Source: JAWPMT01 sp965215825 (GTDB lineage: Bacteria > Bacteroidota > Bacteroidia > Cytophagales > Cyclobacteriaceae). Taken from it: a stretch of 64,000 nt of DNA. The notes beneath the pieces are model-generated. The model was not told the DNA's origin, ran no database searches, and worked only from the letters and a program-made list of their open reading frames with translations. Position numbers and translations under genes: made by a program. The stretch lies in assembly GCA_965215825.1 (NCBI GenBank), contig CBDCEM010000003.1, positions 1,240,001 through 1,304,000 on the forward strand, written 5' to 3'. Shown in pieces: positions 54,221-63,894 of this stretch; within the stretch, counting starts at the first letter, position 1, and every line of letters begins with the position of its first letter.

Positions 54221-55028
54221 TCGCTCCCTTTTTTAGTAAATAAGTCAACGAAATCTCATGAATAGCTCCCAGGTCTGACTGATTATTGAAAGCGTAATCG
54301 ATCTGAACAGCCTTCCATTGCCATCCAGCTCCAAAAGCAGACTTGAAGGGCTGAGTACCGAAACCAGTTCTAACCCAAACATTTTTGACGATTTCATATT
54401 CCAACCCTGCTCGTAAAATCGCATCGAAATCCAGGTCCTTTTGGACTTCTACCGTAATCAATAGTGCAGTGGTTGGTGTGTAGGCCAGGCCCGCTTTTAA
54501 AACGGTAGGTAAGGTTTCCTCTTCAGATAGACGCGCTTGGGTGATGTTGTAAGCGTGTGCTCCCAAAGTCAACTCTTCGGTTAGGGTAGCAAGGCCACCA
54601 AACTCTAATACAACTGCCTGTTGATTGCCAAGAGATTCAATATTGTACTGAACAAAACTTACCCCAAGACCCAGGGAAACCATATCAAAGTTATTGCCGA
54701 TAGCAAGGGTCATCTTTTGCTGGTTAAAAAGATCATCCCCAAATCGAAAGAAAGATACACCAGCATTGATAGGATTGGTATGATGTACGTAAGCACCACC
54801 CACCACTTGAAAAGCTGAAATATCATAGCGGTTTTGATACGAGAGCATGCCTGAAGAACGATCCAAAGCGCCAATTGCACCGATGTTGTTGAATATACTC
54901 CATCCGTCCACGAGCGTGGAAGAGGTGCCTCCAATCCCAGCACTTCTAGCTCCAAGACGGAAATCTCCGTTTTGGGCAGTTGCTGAAATACTAGAGATGA
55001 TCAGGATGAAGTATATCAATACTCTCAT
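54213..55028 (-). CDS. PorV/PorQ-like outer membrane protein
   Basis: The signal peptide is followed by GARSAGIGGTSSTLVDGWSIFNN, the signature N-terminus of PorV/PorQ-type barrels (FadL-like fold), and then about 14 strands. PorV works in the type IX secretion system, PorQ-like proteins have less defined roles. Because this protein is shorter (271 residues) and linked to an HhH-barrel gene, a T9SS function is only suggested. A T9SS sorting domain remnant lies at 62470. Confidence 0.7.
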   Translation of the reverse strand: MRVLIYFILIISSISATAQNGDFRLGARSAGIGGTSSTLVDGWSIFNNIGAIGALDRSSGMLSYQNRYDISAFQVVGGAYVHHTNPINAGVSFFRFGDDLFNQQKMTLAIGNNFDMVSLGLGVSFVQYNIESLGNQQAVVLEFGGLATLTEELTLGAHAYNITQARLSEEETLPTVLKAGLAYTPTTALLITVEVQKDLDFDAILRAGLEYEIVKNVWVRTGFGTQPFKSAFGAGWQWKAVQIDYAFNNQSDLGAIHEISLTYLLKKGASE

Positions 55029-55352
55029 ACGCTCGAAACTAATTGTTTAAATGACGGAGTACAAGTTTGATAGATTGATCTTATGATTAAGTCTGCGATA
55101 AGATGAATTTGCTAATTTTTGTGGAAATTAAAAACTCTTCTGTGAAAAATGGAGTGAGTTTATGATGGGCTGAGAAACGCTGATTCCATGTTTATTTTTT
55201 TACATAGATAAGCACATACCTGAAGGATGTCCTTTTGAATGTTGATTGGGTAATTCATGATATTTTTCATCATGAAGAAAACACTTAATAACTTCGATCG
55301 TTCTTCACAATAAGTTTTAGAGAGCCGCTCCTGAAATAGAGCTGAGTCAATC
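55029..55352. other. Gene-free spacer, divergent promoter region
   Basis: The 324 bp between the PorV-like gene and the MORN gene, which point away from each other, are AT-rich. Apart from divergent promoters I see no supportable feature; a minus-strand frame of 64 codons (MIDSALFQERL..., 55160-55354) starts on the base pair of the MORN ATG but lacks support. Confidence 0.4.
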
Positions 55353-55967
55353 ATGAAATTAATACCCGCCATATGTGTCATTTTGATTTCTCTGTCTCTG
55401 GAGGCACAGCCCGTGGACACACTATTCTATAAAAATGGAATAGTGAAAGCGTATGGGAAAATTGCAATAACACAAAAACAGGACCTCTGGCGATTTTTCT
55501 ATCCGTCAGGACAACTTAGTGCGGAATTGAACTACGATTCTGGGAAACTTCATGGTGAACAAACTTATTTTCATGCCAATGGCAAAGTCTCGGCGAGAGA
55601 ATTATGGAACAAAGATCTTATGCAGGATTCCGCCTTTTACTACTATCCCGATGGAAAATTGGAAAAGAAAGGTATTATGTTGGATGGGCTTTATGACGGC
55701 AAATGGCTGTTTAACTATGAAAATGGTCAAACAAAGCGCATTGGCAACTATCAGGATGGTCTTCCACACGGGGATTGGATCTTTTATTTTGAAGATGGCT
55801 CTTTATGGCAGGAGGGAGGTTTTAAATCAGGCAAGGAACACGGTCTATGGGTATTCTATGAAAGCAATCAAAGAACCTACGAAGGTACCTATGACAATGG
55901 ACTTGAATCAGGTATATGGTACCGTTATACGAAAAAGGGTACCAGGAAGAAATGGAAAACTTTCTAA
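55353..55967 (+). CDS. MORN-2 repeat secreted protein (YwqK-type)
   Basis: A signal peptide (LIPAICVILISLSLEAQ) is followed by at least six MORN-2 repeats of the form DGxxxGxWxFYYxxG (for example DGLPHGDWIFYFEDGS, GKEHGLWVFYES, NGLESGIWYRY). In databases such genes are often called YwqK antitoxins, but an exported copy is probably structural or binding. It converges with the DUF885-like gene with a 4-bp overlap of stops. Confidence 0.85.
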   Translation: MKLIPAICVILISLSLEAQPVDTLFYKNGIVKAYGKIAITQKQDLWRFFYPSGQLSAELNYDSGKLHGEQTYFHANGKVSARELWNKDLMQDSAFYYYPDGKLEKKGIMLDGLYDGKWLFNYENGQTKRIGNYQDGLPHGDWIFYFEDGSLWQEGGFKSGKEHGLWVFYESNQRTYEGTYDNGLESGIWYRYTKKGTRKKWKTF

Positions 55968-57601
55968 TCCTGATCGATCAGCATTTGGGATGTTCCCGTC
56001 ATTTCCCATTGCCCAAGAGCAATTGGAATATTCCCGATGGAATTGAGCAAGTCAAAAAAGGCTTTAAGTTCAAACTCATCACCCGCCAATTCCTTTGTTC
56101 GGGCATATTCCATTATGGCGTTTTCAAGAAGGTACTTGCCAGTAATGTAACTTGTACCATAACCTGGCTGACGTAGGTAGAGGTGTTGCTCAAAGATCAA
56201 TAGTTCTTTTTCTGTTTTCATCCAGCCTCTTGGTGTGTATTCCGAATGGATACCGCCGGCCTCTTCCATGGTCATGATGTTGGCGTGTGCATAGAGTGAC
56301 CCTAATCCGCGGGCAGCTCGCTGTGCAATCATGATATACACAATTTCACGAACCCTTGGATCATCATCATAAAGACCTGCGTCCATGAATATTTCTTCCA
56401 CAGCCGTTGCAGTTCCTTCATTTCTGGAATCGAAGATATTGTACAATAACGGGGCTTTTCTGACGGCCCTTTTGTTGGGTGTTTTGTCCATTCTTGCTAA
56501 TTCGAACCAATGATAAAAATGCGAGTAAAGAGGTCTGGGGTCATGATGTGCAGTGATCCAAAAGAAATGTCTTACTCCCTCCGGTACGAATGCTCCCAGG
56601 TGCTCGCGTAAAGCCGGGTCAAAGTACTCAGCCACAGTAACTATTTCTTCTCTATCAAGAAAGTTAATCAGGCTTTTAGCGGACCGTTCTGCCAGGGCAT
56701 TATAAGCTTCCGGTGAATTGACCGCTTGAAGTTGTGGTAATTTCCGGTTCCGATGTTCTTCCAGTTTTAGGCTGGACCAGGCTCTCGCTAACTCTCTTTT
56801 TAGGATCATGACCTCATCTTCCCAGCTAAGTGGGACCAGATGAACATTTTGCATGTACCATGTGTAATTTTCTTTTCCAATTCCTGATGGACCGGTTTTA
56901 GAAGGTATCTGTGTTTCTAGCCAGTTTGCCAGATCATCTGTAGCAGCAATTGCTTCATCAATGGCTTTTACGAGTTTTTTCTTCTTCGCAACACCGTCTT
57001 CGTTTTTCAAACCAGCCAATACCCCGGACTGGGTCCGGATATCTCTGATTCCTGCCACCCATAAATCACGAGCATTCCCAGTTAGATTCTGTTTTGCCTG
57101 CTTATTCAATGGAGGGATCACGCGAAGGTCGTTGATCAGGCGGGTCACATCAATATCTGAAAGAGGGAATTCGTAGGTCCACAATTCTGTAGTTGCGTGA
57201 TGTGTTGGTCCTTCGTGGGCTGGAACATCGCTTCGATGAGTCCATACCGTTTTGTAAAAAGCGGGATCCCTTTCCCAGGGCTTAAGGATTCGATGGTTGA
57301 AATCAAATCCATTCATTTCTGCCCAGATAATGGTCCAATCCACTTTGTCAGGGATCGACCAGTTAGAGGTGTCAAGGGCCATTAATTTCCCTTGAAGCTC
57401 TTTGAAAGTGATGATTCTACGATCAAATGTTTCTTTTCGATAATCCGGAGCGCCATCAACCGTTTCAGGGCTTTCAAAGTCCCTCCACTGATTAAACATC
57501 TTGGCTAAAGCTTTTTCGGGCATTTGAGCCTGTAACAAGGATAGGGAGTACACAGAACTAAACAAAAAGCAAAGAACTAACTGAAGAAAGCGTCGCATCA
57601 T
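55964..57601 (-). CDS. DUF885-like secreted protein
   Basis: The signal peptide is MMRRFLQLVLCFLFSSVYSLSLLQAQ, starting at the ATG at 57601. The C-terminal half resembles DUF885 proteins: NEGTATAVEEIFMDAGLYDDDPRVRE and QPGYGTSYITGKYLLENAIMEYARTKELAGDEF. The usual family motif with a zinc-binding HE..H is not seen in its standard form; instead HFFWITAHHDPRPL is present, so peptidase activity is uncertain. Function unknown. Confidence 0.75.
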   Translation of the reverse strand: MMRRFLQLVLCFLFSSVYSLSLLQAQMPEKALAKMFNQWRDFESPETVDGAPDYRKETFDRRIITFKELQGKLMALDTSNWSIPDKVDWTIIWAEMNGFDFNHRILKPWERDPAFYKTVWTHRSDVPAHEGPTHHATTELWTYEFPLSDIDVTRLINDLRVIPPLNKQAKQNLTGNARDLWVAGIRDIRTQSGVLAGLKNEDGVAKKKKLVKAIDEAIAATDDLANWLETQIPSKTGPSGIGKENYTWYMQNVHLVPLSWEDEVMILKRELARAWSSLKLEEHRNRKLPQLQAVNSPEAYNALAERSAKSLINFLDREEIVTVAEYFDPALREHLGAFVPEGVRHFFWITAHHDPRPLYSHFYHWFELARMDKTPNKRAVRKAPLLYNIFDSRNEGTATAVEEIFMDAGLYDDDPRVREIVYIMIAQRAARGLGSLYAHANIMTMEEAGGIHSEYTPRGWMKTEKELLIFEQHLYLRQPGYGTSYITGKYLLENAIMEYARTKELAGDEFELKAFFDLLNSIGNIPIALGQWEMTGTSQMLIDQD

Positions 57602-57751
57602 TCGAAGGGTTAAGTTGATCAATGGAAAGTTAACACTTCTCCCTAGCTATCAGCACTAATTTTTATAACAACGTGATTCTTTTCCAATGTGGAAAGAACA
57701 ATTACAGAATGGACGCTATATCGATTAAGTTATTAGACATGATAAGCCACC

Positions 57752-58420
57752 TTACAAGTACCTTTCTCCATTTGCACGTGATCGTATTTTTTTGGCAGGG
57801 GTTCCATAAGCAACTATGCTGTCACCAATGTCTTGAAGTACTGTAGAGCCAGCTCCGATTACTGTATGTGATCCAATGCTCCTTCCATGTGTGATATTTG
57901 TTCCTAACCCTATAGCGGAATAACTTCCAACCCGGACATTCCCGCCCGTGGTACAACCAGGTGCGATGCTTGCGAAATTGCCCAGTTGGCTCTCATGATC
58001 GAGATTTGAATTGGAACCCATTATAGAGAAGTCGCCAAGTTTCGAATCACTGTTAATGACTGCTCCTGCCAAAACGGCCACTCCATTTCCTAGTATTGTT
58101 CCCTTTCCAATCTGGGAGAATGGATGAATAGCCTGGGCCCACTGAATGTTCGGATGATCCGCGATTAGTTTTTTCTTGATTAAAGATCGAGTCCAATTGT
58201 CACCGATGGCTATAAACACCTTAACCTCTACCTGCACGGATAGAAAAGGTGTGATTTCATTAATTTTTCCCAAAACCCGGTATCCGAGCATCTCAGAATC
58301 TTTTGCGACAAAATCATCAAACAAACCCAAGATCTCATGGTTTTTCATTTTTTCAAACACATCAATGATCACTTTTGAGTGACCGGATGCTCCGACGATA
58401 ATGAGTTTCGTTTTTGCCAT
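57752..58420 (-). CDS. NeuD/PglD-type sugar O-acyltransferase
   Basis: An N-terminal Rossmann-like region (KLIIVGASGHSKVIIDV) is followed by left-handed beta-helix hexapeptide repeats (ILGNGVAVLAGAVINSDSKLG, LGNFASIAPGCTTGG, IGSHTVIGAGSTVL), ending AYGTPAKKI. These enzymes acetylate amino-sugars in polysaccharide or glycan synthesis using acetyl-CoA. The acceptor is unknown and no other glycan genes are present, so it may be a stand-alone or displaced member. Confidence 0.85.
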   Translation of the reverse strand: MAKTKLIIVGASGHSKVIIDVFEKMKNHEILGLFDDFVAKDSEMLGYRVLGKINEITPFLSVQVEVKVFIAIGDNWTRSLIKKKLIADHPNIQWAQAIHPFSQIGKGTILGNGVAVLAGAVINSDSKLGDFSIMGSNSNLDHESQLGNFASIAPGCTTGGNVRVGSYSAIGLGTNITHGRSIGSHTVIGAGSTVLQDIGDSIVAYGTPAKKIRSRANGERYL

Positions 58421-58573
58421 TTCAAACCAAATCTAGGTCAACTTTTGAAAAATACATTTTACCAAAACTGCCATTAGTCTGACGTGGACTGTCTCCATTC
58501 ACGAGAATTTACAAATCCTGCCAGTTTTGAGTACGCTTCATTAACTTTAAAACATCGTCACTTTCCGCCGACC

Positions 58574-61447
58574 ATGAGACTATTTATTGCCCTATTTTGT
58601 GCCGTTTGTTGCTGTATTCAATCCAATGCCCAGCAAGCAGGCCTCGAAGATTATTTGGAAATTTCAACACTCGATTCATTATCTGCCTATTTGGAAAAGC
58701 AAGACCTGGGTAGAAGAATGCAAGACAGTGTTACTGCTGTATGGCATCATAGGCAAGCGGTTCAGGCGAGAGACGAGGCAAACCTCGATTTGTTAGAAAT
58801 CCACCTAAGTAAGGCTGAGGAAATTAGTGAAAAGAGACACTTCATGGAATTGTTGATTGAGACCAAATTAGATTGGGCGGATCAATATCGAATTAAAATG
58901 GAGGGGATTAGGTCTGCCGAGTTGATCGAGGAAGCGATAGAACTTAGCCGGTCCATTGGAAATCGCAGGTTAGAAGGGCTTGCCTTTAAAACTCTGGGGA
59001 GCATGATCGAGCACGTTGAAGGGGACCCTGTAAAGGCCATCGAACAACTACTGATAGCCAGAACGATTTTCGACGAACTCGAAGATGACCTACAGCTTGC
59101 GGGCCTGGATTTATTTTTGGGTGTTCTTTATTCGAACAACAAGGAAAGTGAAGAAGCATTGCTTTACTATAGAAACTCCCTCGACTATTTCCAGAATGCT
59201 GGTAATGTCATGCAACAGATCAGGCTGCGAATCAATATTGCCTTGAGCTTGAGCCGCCTGAAACGAATGGATGAGGCCTTTCAGGAGTTTATAGAAATTG
59301 AAAAGATCATAGAACCAGATATGAATCTTGCCAATGCTTTCTTCAATATCAATTTTGGTGATTTATTAATTGATATGGGGCGCGCAGCAGAGGCTTTACC
59401 ACGGATTCAAAAGGCTAATGAAATTTTCATGGGCATTGATGACCTTTACGGGATAGGCATTACCAAATATCATTTAGGAGAGATCCACTATGAGCTTGGC
59501 AATTACAACTTATCGATATCCTTATTGGAGAATGTTCGAGATAGCATAGACTATTTCAGATTGGGCAATGCCGGTTCCGTTTATAACGACCTGGCGCTGG
59601 CATATGCTGGTAGTAGTCGATTTGAGGAAGCTTATGATGCCGCGATAACATCTTTGCATTTAAAAGATTCTGCCCGCCGAGCAGAATCCCAGAAAGAAAT
59701 TGGACTACTGCAAAAGAAGTACGAATTGAGCAAAAAGGAATCTGAGAATGAGAAACTAAGACATGATAAAGAGATTCAAGAAGCTCAGCTTGCTCGTCAA
59801 AAAGATGTGAATCTTGCCATTTTAATAGTAACAGGTGCATTGGCAGTTTGTGCAGGTTTTTTCTTTTGGTCCAGACGAAAAACACAACGCCTCAATAAAA
59901 CCATAGCCGAGCAATCTCAAAAACTAGAGGCCATCAACGAAGCCAAATCACAACTATTCGCGAACATTTCCCACGATTTTAGAACGCCCCTGACTTTGAT
60001 CAGCGGCCAGACACACTTGTTACTGGATGATTATCGTGAGATACTTCCTGAAGATGCTCTCTCGCGTATTCAAAAGATCTCTTGGAACAATAATAAATTG
60101 ATTTCGCTTACGGAAGAGATCAGAGAATTGATAAATCTGGATTCTGGAAATATCAAAGTAGAAGTTACACCACATGACCTTAGAGCCTTTCTGATCTTGC
60201 AGGTTGGACTTTTCCAGTCCGCAGCTGAAGAAAAAGAGATTATTCTGGATACGAATTTTGGGAGTAAGGAAATTTGGGCAAAAATCGATATATCAAAATT
60301 TGAAAAGATCATTTTTAACCTGCTCTCCAATGCTTTGAAATTCACGAACAAGGGTGGGGAAATTATCGTCACCCTGATCAAAGAAGATGACTCGGCTATT
60401 GTCAGGGTTCAGGATTCTGGAATTGGGATTGACCAGAAGCACCTGATCCATATTTTTGATCGCTACTATCAGGTAGATCACAAAGAATATAATATCAGAC
60501 AAGGACTTGGAATTGGATTAGCCATTTGTAAAGAGTTGATGGATTTGCATGATGGGGAGATACATGTTCGAAGTGAATTAGGTGTAGGTACTACGTTTGA
60601 GTTGAAAGTTGCTATTACTTCGGAAGTACATATAGATCATGAGGAAATCGTTGCAATAGAAACTCCAGTTATTGACGAGTCGAATAAGAAACAAATTCAA
60701 CCCGTAAGAGATCCGTCTAAACCCGCTATACTCATCGTCGATGACCACCCTCAAATCCGAAACTATATTTCTGAAGTGCTGGCGGAAGACTATAATATAT
60801 ATTTATCAAGCAATGGCTGGGAGGCCTTAGAGCTTCTGAAAGAACAAAAAATCAGCTTGATTGTCACGGATCTGATGATGCCTGTTATGGATGGATTTGT
60901 ACTTATTAGTTCATTGAAGAAAGAAGCTGCTTTCAAGCATATTCCTGTCATTGTTGTGTCCGCTCGATCTTCTACCGGAGATAGGGAAAAAGCCCTGGAA
61001 ATGGGTGTAAACGACTACATGATCAAGCCGTTCAATGCCCGTGAATTTAAATTGAAAGTTGCTAATACCGTGCGTACGCAGCAATCAACGGAACAATTGC
61101 CAGAACCACTACAGAATTACAACCTCGAAAAACTCGAACAGGAGTGGTTAACAAAACTTTCTGAAATCGTAACTTCTCGAATCGATCAACGGATCACTAA
61201 TCAAACTTTGGCCAACGAACTCGCTGTAAGTGAACGAACGTTGTTTCGAATGATGAAAGACTTAACCGGATTGACACCTCTGGAATACGTAAAACAACTG
61301 AAGTATCAGTATGCTAGAAAATTACTTACTAAAGGAAAAGTCAAAAGCTTGAACGATGCCGGAAAGGCCATCGGGATTACTAATGTGACCAGATTCCGCG
61401 CGCAATACAAAGAGTATTACGATGAGGAACCATCCGTCAGAGTCTAG
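58574..61447 (+). CDS. Hybrid histidine kinase: TPR - kinase - receiver - AraC HTH
   Basis: A signal peptide (MRLFIALFCAVCCCIQSNAQQ) and periplasmic TPR-like repeats (about residues 50-370) precede a transmembrane helix (LAILIVTGALAVCAGFFFW). The kinase has H467 in NISHDFRTPLTL and GIGLAICKEL; the receiver has D766 in LIVTDLMMPVMDGF; the end is an AraC-type HTH (LANELAVSERTLFRMMKDLTG). All steps of a two-component system are in one protein that can bind DNA while membrane-anchored. The ATG at 58574 begins the signal peptide and is preferred to the ATG at 58484. Sensor ligand unknown. Confidence 0.93.
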   Translation: MRLFIALFCAVCCCIQSNAQQAGLEDYLEISTLDSLSAYLEKQDLGRRMQDSVTAVWHHRQAVQARDEANLDLLEIHLSKAEEISEKRHFMELLIETKLDWADQYRIKMEGIRSAELIEEAIELSRSIGNRRLEGLAFKTLGSMIEHVEGDPVKAIEQLLIARTIFDELEDDLQLAGLDLFLGVLYSNNKESEEALLYYRNSLDYFQNAGNVMQQIRLRINIALSLSRLKRMDEAFQEFIEIEKIIEPDMNLANAFFNINFGDLLIDMGRAAEALPRIQKANEIFMGIDDLYGIGITKYHLGEIHYELGNYNLSISLLENVRDSIDYFRLGNAGSVYNDLALAYAGSSRFEEAYDAAITSLHLKDSARRAESQKEIGLLQKKYELSKKESENEKLRHDKEIQEAQLARQKDVNLAILIVTGALAVCAGFFFWSRRKTQRLNKTIAEQSQKLEAINEAKSQLFANISHDFRTPLTLISGQTHLLLDDYREILPEDALSRIQKISWNNNKLISLTEEIRELINLDSGNIKVEVTPHDLRAFLILQVGLFQSAAEEKEIILDTNFGSKEIWAKIDISKFEKIIFNLLSNALKFTNKGGEIIVTLIKEDDSAIVRVQDSGIGIDQKHLIHIFDRYYQVDHKEYNIRQGLGIGLAICKELMDLHDGEIHVRSELGVGTTFELKVAITSEVHIDHEEIVAIETPVIDESNKKQIQPVRDPSKPAILIVDDHPQIRNYISEVLAEDYNIYLSSNGWEALELLKEQKISLIVTDLMMPVMDGFVLISSLKKEAAFKHIPVIVVSARSSTGDREKALEMGVNDYMIKPFNAREFKLKVANTVRTQQSTEQLPEPLQNYNLEKLEQEWLTKLSEIVTSRIDQRITNQTLANELAVSERTLFRMMKDLTGLTPLEYVKQLKYQYARKLLTKGKVKSLNDAGKAIGITNVTRFRAQYKEYYDEEPSVRV

Positions 61448-61688
61448 CAAAAGAAAAAATACACCAGGAGGAGGAAACCCAACAGAAAAGCATAGGTGTG
61501 AGTGAGACGTGCGATAAATGCTTTTTTGGTATAAGTGTTGAATTCCCTCCACTGCCTGATGTACTTTATGAGTGGATGTAGGTTTTGGTTTTGGCGGATC
61601 ATAGGGACCTTTTTATAAGTACTAAGGTGCCTTATTTAACTTTTCGAATTCTGCCAAATAGTGGCCATAGACTGTCAATTCAATATTC

Positions 61689-62441
61689 TTACTCTTCTGA
61701 GGAATTACCGTGAAGTTCGGAGTACCAGCTTTCTGTAGCATTCCAGAGGTTGAGTTCAACCTTATTCTTTCTTCTTTCTCCTTTAATGAATAGGAAGGTT
61801 CCGGTTCCTGTCAAGATCGCTCCCGCGGCAAATGGGACAAGTACAGGGGCATTACCTCCACTGAAAGTATTGATAAGAAAATTAATGAAAGAGATTAATA
61901 GCAAAGTGCCTCCTACGGTTCCAGAAGCAGTGGCATAGAACAATTCCAGGTTAGCTTTTTTCTTAAGGTCCCAGGCCAAATCCAAAGATTGGTTTATCTC
62001 TGGATTTAGGCCATTATAATATTTCGCGTAGAAATTTTTCTTTTCATACCATCGGACCCTTTCTTTTTGCCTAAAAGATTCAGTGCCGGAATAAGTCTGA
62101 TCTGAAAGAGAGGTTATGTGTAATAATGATGCTATCCGAATTTGTTTTCTTGATTGAAGCTTAATGACATAGCCGATACCAATACCAGGAAGAGTAAAAA
62201 TCGACAACTGTGGAATCAATGATAATGCACCAGTGGCCATTAGCCAGCCATTGGCGATTTTGTTTTTTCGGAATGCCAACTCCAGGTGTTCGTTCACTTT
62301 GAAATTCTGCCCCTCGTAAAAAGGATCGAAATTGTTTCTTTTGAGTAAACGAAGATCACGATTTCTGGGATTGAAATTGTATTCCTGAGACAGAGCGACA
62401 ATAGAATTAAGAAGCAGGGCTAAGATGAAAATATTCCTCAT
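61689..62441 (-). CDS. Hypothetical membrane protein, 250 aa
   Basis: The signal peptide-like start (FILALLLNSIVALSQ) is followed by three to four hydrophobic segments (GWLMATGALSLIPQL, TASGTVGGTLLLISFINFLI, VPFAAGAILTGTGTFLFI). Between them are charged helices (LDLAWDLKKKANLELF and LELAFRKNKIANGWLM), which look like two copies of one repeated motif. No family recognised. Confidence 0.65.
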   Translation of the reverse strand: MRNIFILALLLNSIVALSQEYNFNPRNRDLRLLKRNNFDPFYEGQNFKVNEHLELAFRKNKIANGWLMATGALSLIPQLSIFTLPGIGIGYVIKLQSRKQIRIASLLHITSLSDQTYSGTESFRQKERVRWYEKKNFYAKYYNGLNPEINQSLDLAWDLKKKANLELFYATASGTVGGTLLLISFINFLINTFSGGNAPVLVPFAAGAILTGTGTFLFIKGERRKNKVELNLWNATESWYSELHGNSSEE

Positions 62442-62469
62442 AGATCTCTATTTTAGGATATTTAATTGA

Positions 62470-62710
62470 TCAGTTCTTGATGAATTTTTGCACAGAAATG
62501 CCTCTTTCATTACGGACCTTCATAAGGTAAACACCAGGAATGATATCTGATAGTTGTACAACTCCGTCGTGAGGAATCGGCGATTTTTATGTAGTTGGCG
62601 GAACTTCCTGACTCATCGGTTGGAATAAATATAGTTTGCTCCATGGAAGTCTGACCCAATAATACGAATGAAAGAATCAGAGCGAAAGCTGTTCCTAAAA
62701 TTGTTTTCAT
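62470..62710 (-). pseudogene. Signal peptide plus T9SS sorting-domain mini-gene with a frameshift
   Basis: The minus frame from 62710 begins with a signal peptide (MKTILGTAFALILSFVLLGQ) and reads to about NYIKIADSS. It is then shifted: in the next frame the code continues GVVQLSDIIPGVYLMKVRNE, then RGISVQKFIKN, ending at a TGA at 62470-62472. That ending is the type A C-terminal sorting domain of the type IX secretion system. The total length of 241 bp is one base more than a whole number of codons, consistent with a single-base frameshift near 62570. The gene has almost no cargo between signal and sorting domain. Confidence 0.65.
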
Positions 62711-62781
62711 TATTTCAAGTTGCTCTTGGAAGTTTTAAAAGTAGCTTTTTTCTTTAAACCCAACAACTTAAAAATCATAGA

Positions 62782-63894
62782 TTACTCCAGCACCAGATCC
62801 CAATCTTTCCAAACCGGCTCATAGCCCTGGTTCAAGAGGAGCTCACTGATTTCTATCGGAGTTCTCTCGTCTGAGATTTCGAATTGTTCCAATGATTGCG
62901 TTTCTACGGCGTATCCCCCCGGGTTGGTTTTAGAGCCGGCACTCATGGATGTAATGCCCAGTTTGAGTACATTATTTCGGAAAACTTCGGTTTCCCTTGT
63001 GGAGAGGGAAAGTTCTACTTCTTGGTCAAACAATCGGTAGGCACAGATCAATTGGACCAGGTCCCGGTCTGTCATTTCTACCTTGGGCTCTAATCCTCCA
63101 GAGAACGGACGTAGACGTGGAAACGAGATCGAGTATTTTGTTTGCCAGTAGGTTCTTTCCAGATAGTCCAAGTGAAGTGCTACAAAAAAGCTGTCCACAC
63201 GCCAATCCTCTAGCCCGTACAAAGCGCCCAATCCCATTTTGTGGATGCCAGCTTTTCCTAGACGGTCAGGAGTTTCTAACCGGTAATCAAAGTTGGATTT
63301 CTTGCCTTTCGGGTGATGTTTTTTGTAATCCGCCTTATGGTACGTTTCCTGATAGACCAGGACCGCATGCAACCCCAAAGGAATTAGTTCTTCATACTCA
63401 TGTTGCTCCAGTGGTTGGACTTCCATACTCACATTCGCAAATTGAGATCGGATTTGCTTGATGGCATTGGCCAAATAAGGAACACCTACCGTACGATTTG
63501 CTTCCCCTGTTACTAATAGGACATGTTGAAAGCCCATCTCCTTAATGGCTTCAGTTTCTTGCCGGATTTCGAGATCTGAAAGCGTCTTTCTGCGGATTTT
63601 GTTGTCGAGGCTAAAGCCGCAGTACGTGCATATATTTTGACACTCATTGGACAGGTAGAAAGGTGCATACAATTGGATGGTGTTTCCAAATCGCTGTAGC
63701 GTCAATTGATGACTCAATTGAGCCATGTCCTCGAGATAGGGTGTGGCAGCAGGAGAAATCAGTGCCTTGAAGTCTTCCAGGTCTCGACTTTGATTGGAAA
63801 GTGCACGCTCGACATCAGCAGCGGTTTTTCCATAAATAGATGCTTTTTCAAGATCCCAGGAATGCTGATCAAATATGTCTTTGAAATTACTCAC
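62782..63894 (-). CDS. thiH: 2-iminoacetate synthase (thiazole biosynthesis)
   Basis: A radical SAM enzyme with the cluster motif CxxxCxxC in NECQNICTYCGF, plus VLLVTGEANRTVG and SISFPRLRPFSGG. ThiH cleaves tyrosine to 2-iminoacetate for the thiazole ring of thiamine. The start is a GTG at 63894, overlapping the stop of thiG by 8 bp. Length of 370 residues is typical. Confidence 0.93.
   Translation of the reverse strand: MSNFKDIFDQHSWDLEKASIYGKTAADVERALSNQSRDLEDFKALISPAATPYLEDMAQLSHQLTLQRFGNTIQLYAPFYLSNECQNICTYCGFSLDNKIRRKTLSDLEIRQETEAIKEMGFQHVLLVTGEANRTVGVPYLANAIKQIRSQFANVSMEVQPLEQHEYEELIPLGLHAVLVYQETYHKADYKKHHPKGKKSNFDYRLETPDRLGKAGIHKMGLGALYGLEDWRVDSFFVALHLDYLERTYWQTKYSISFPRLRPFSGGLEPKVEMTDRDLVQLICAYRLFDQEVELSLSTRETEVFRNNVLKLGITSMSAGSKTNPGGYAVETQSLEQFEISDERTPIEISELLLNQGYEPVWKDWDLVLE

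Noticed and set aside
55160..55354. Minus-strand frame of about 64 codons sharing its start position with the MORN gene
   Set aside because: It has no recognisable domain, sits in a promoter region and starts on the complementary bases of the MORN ATG; length alone is not enough.
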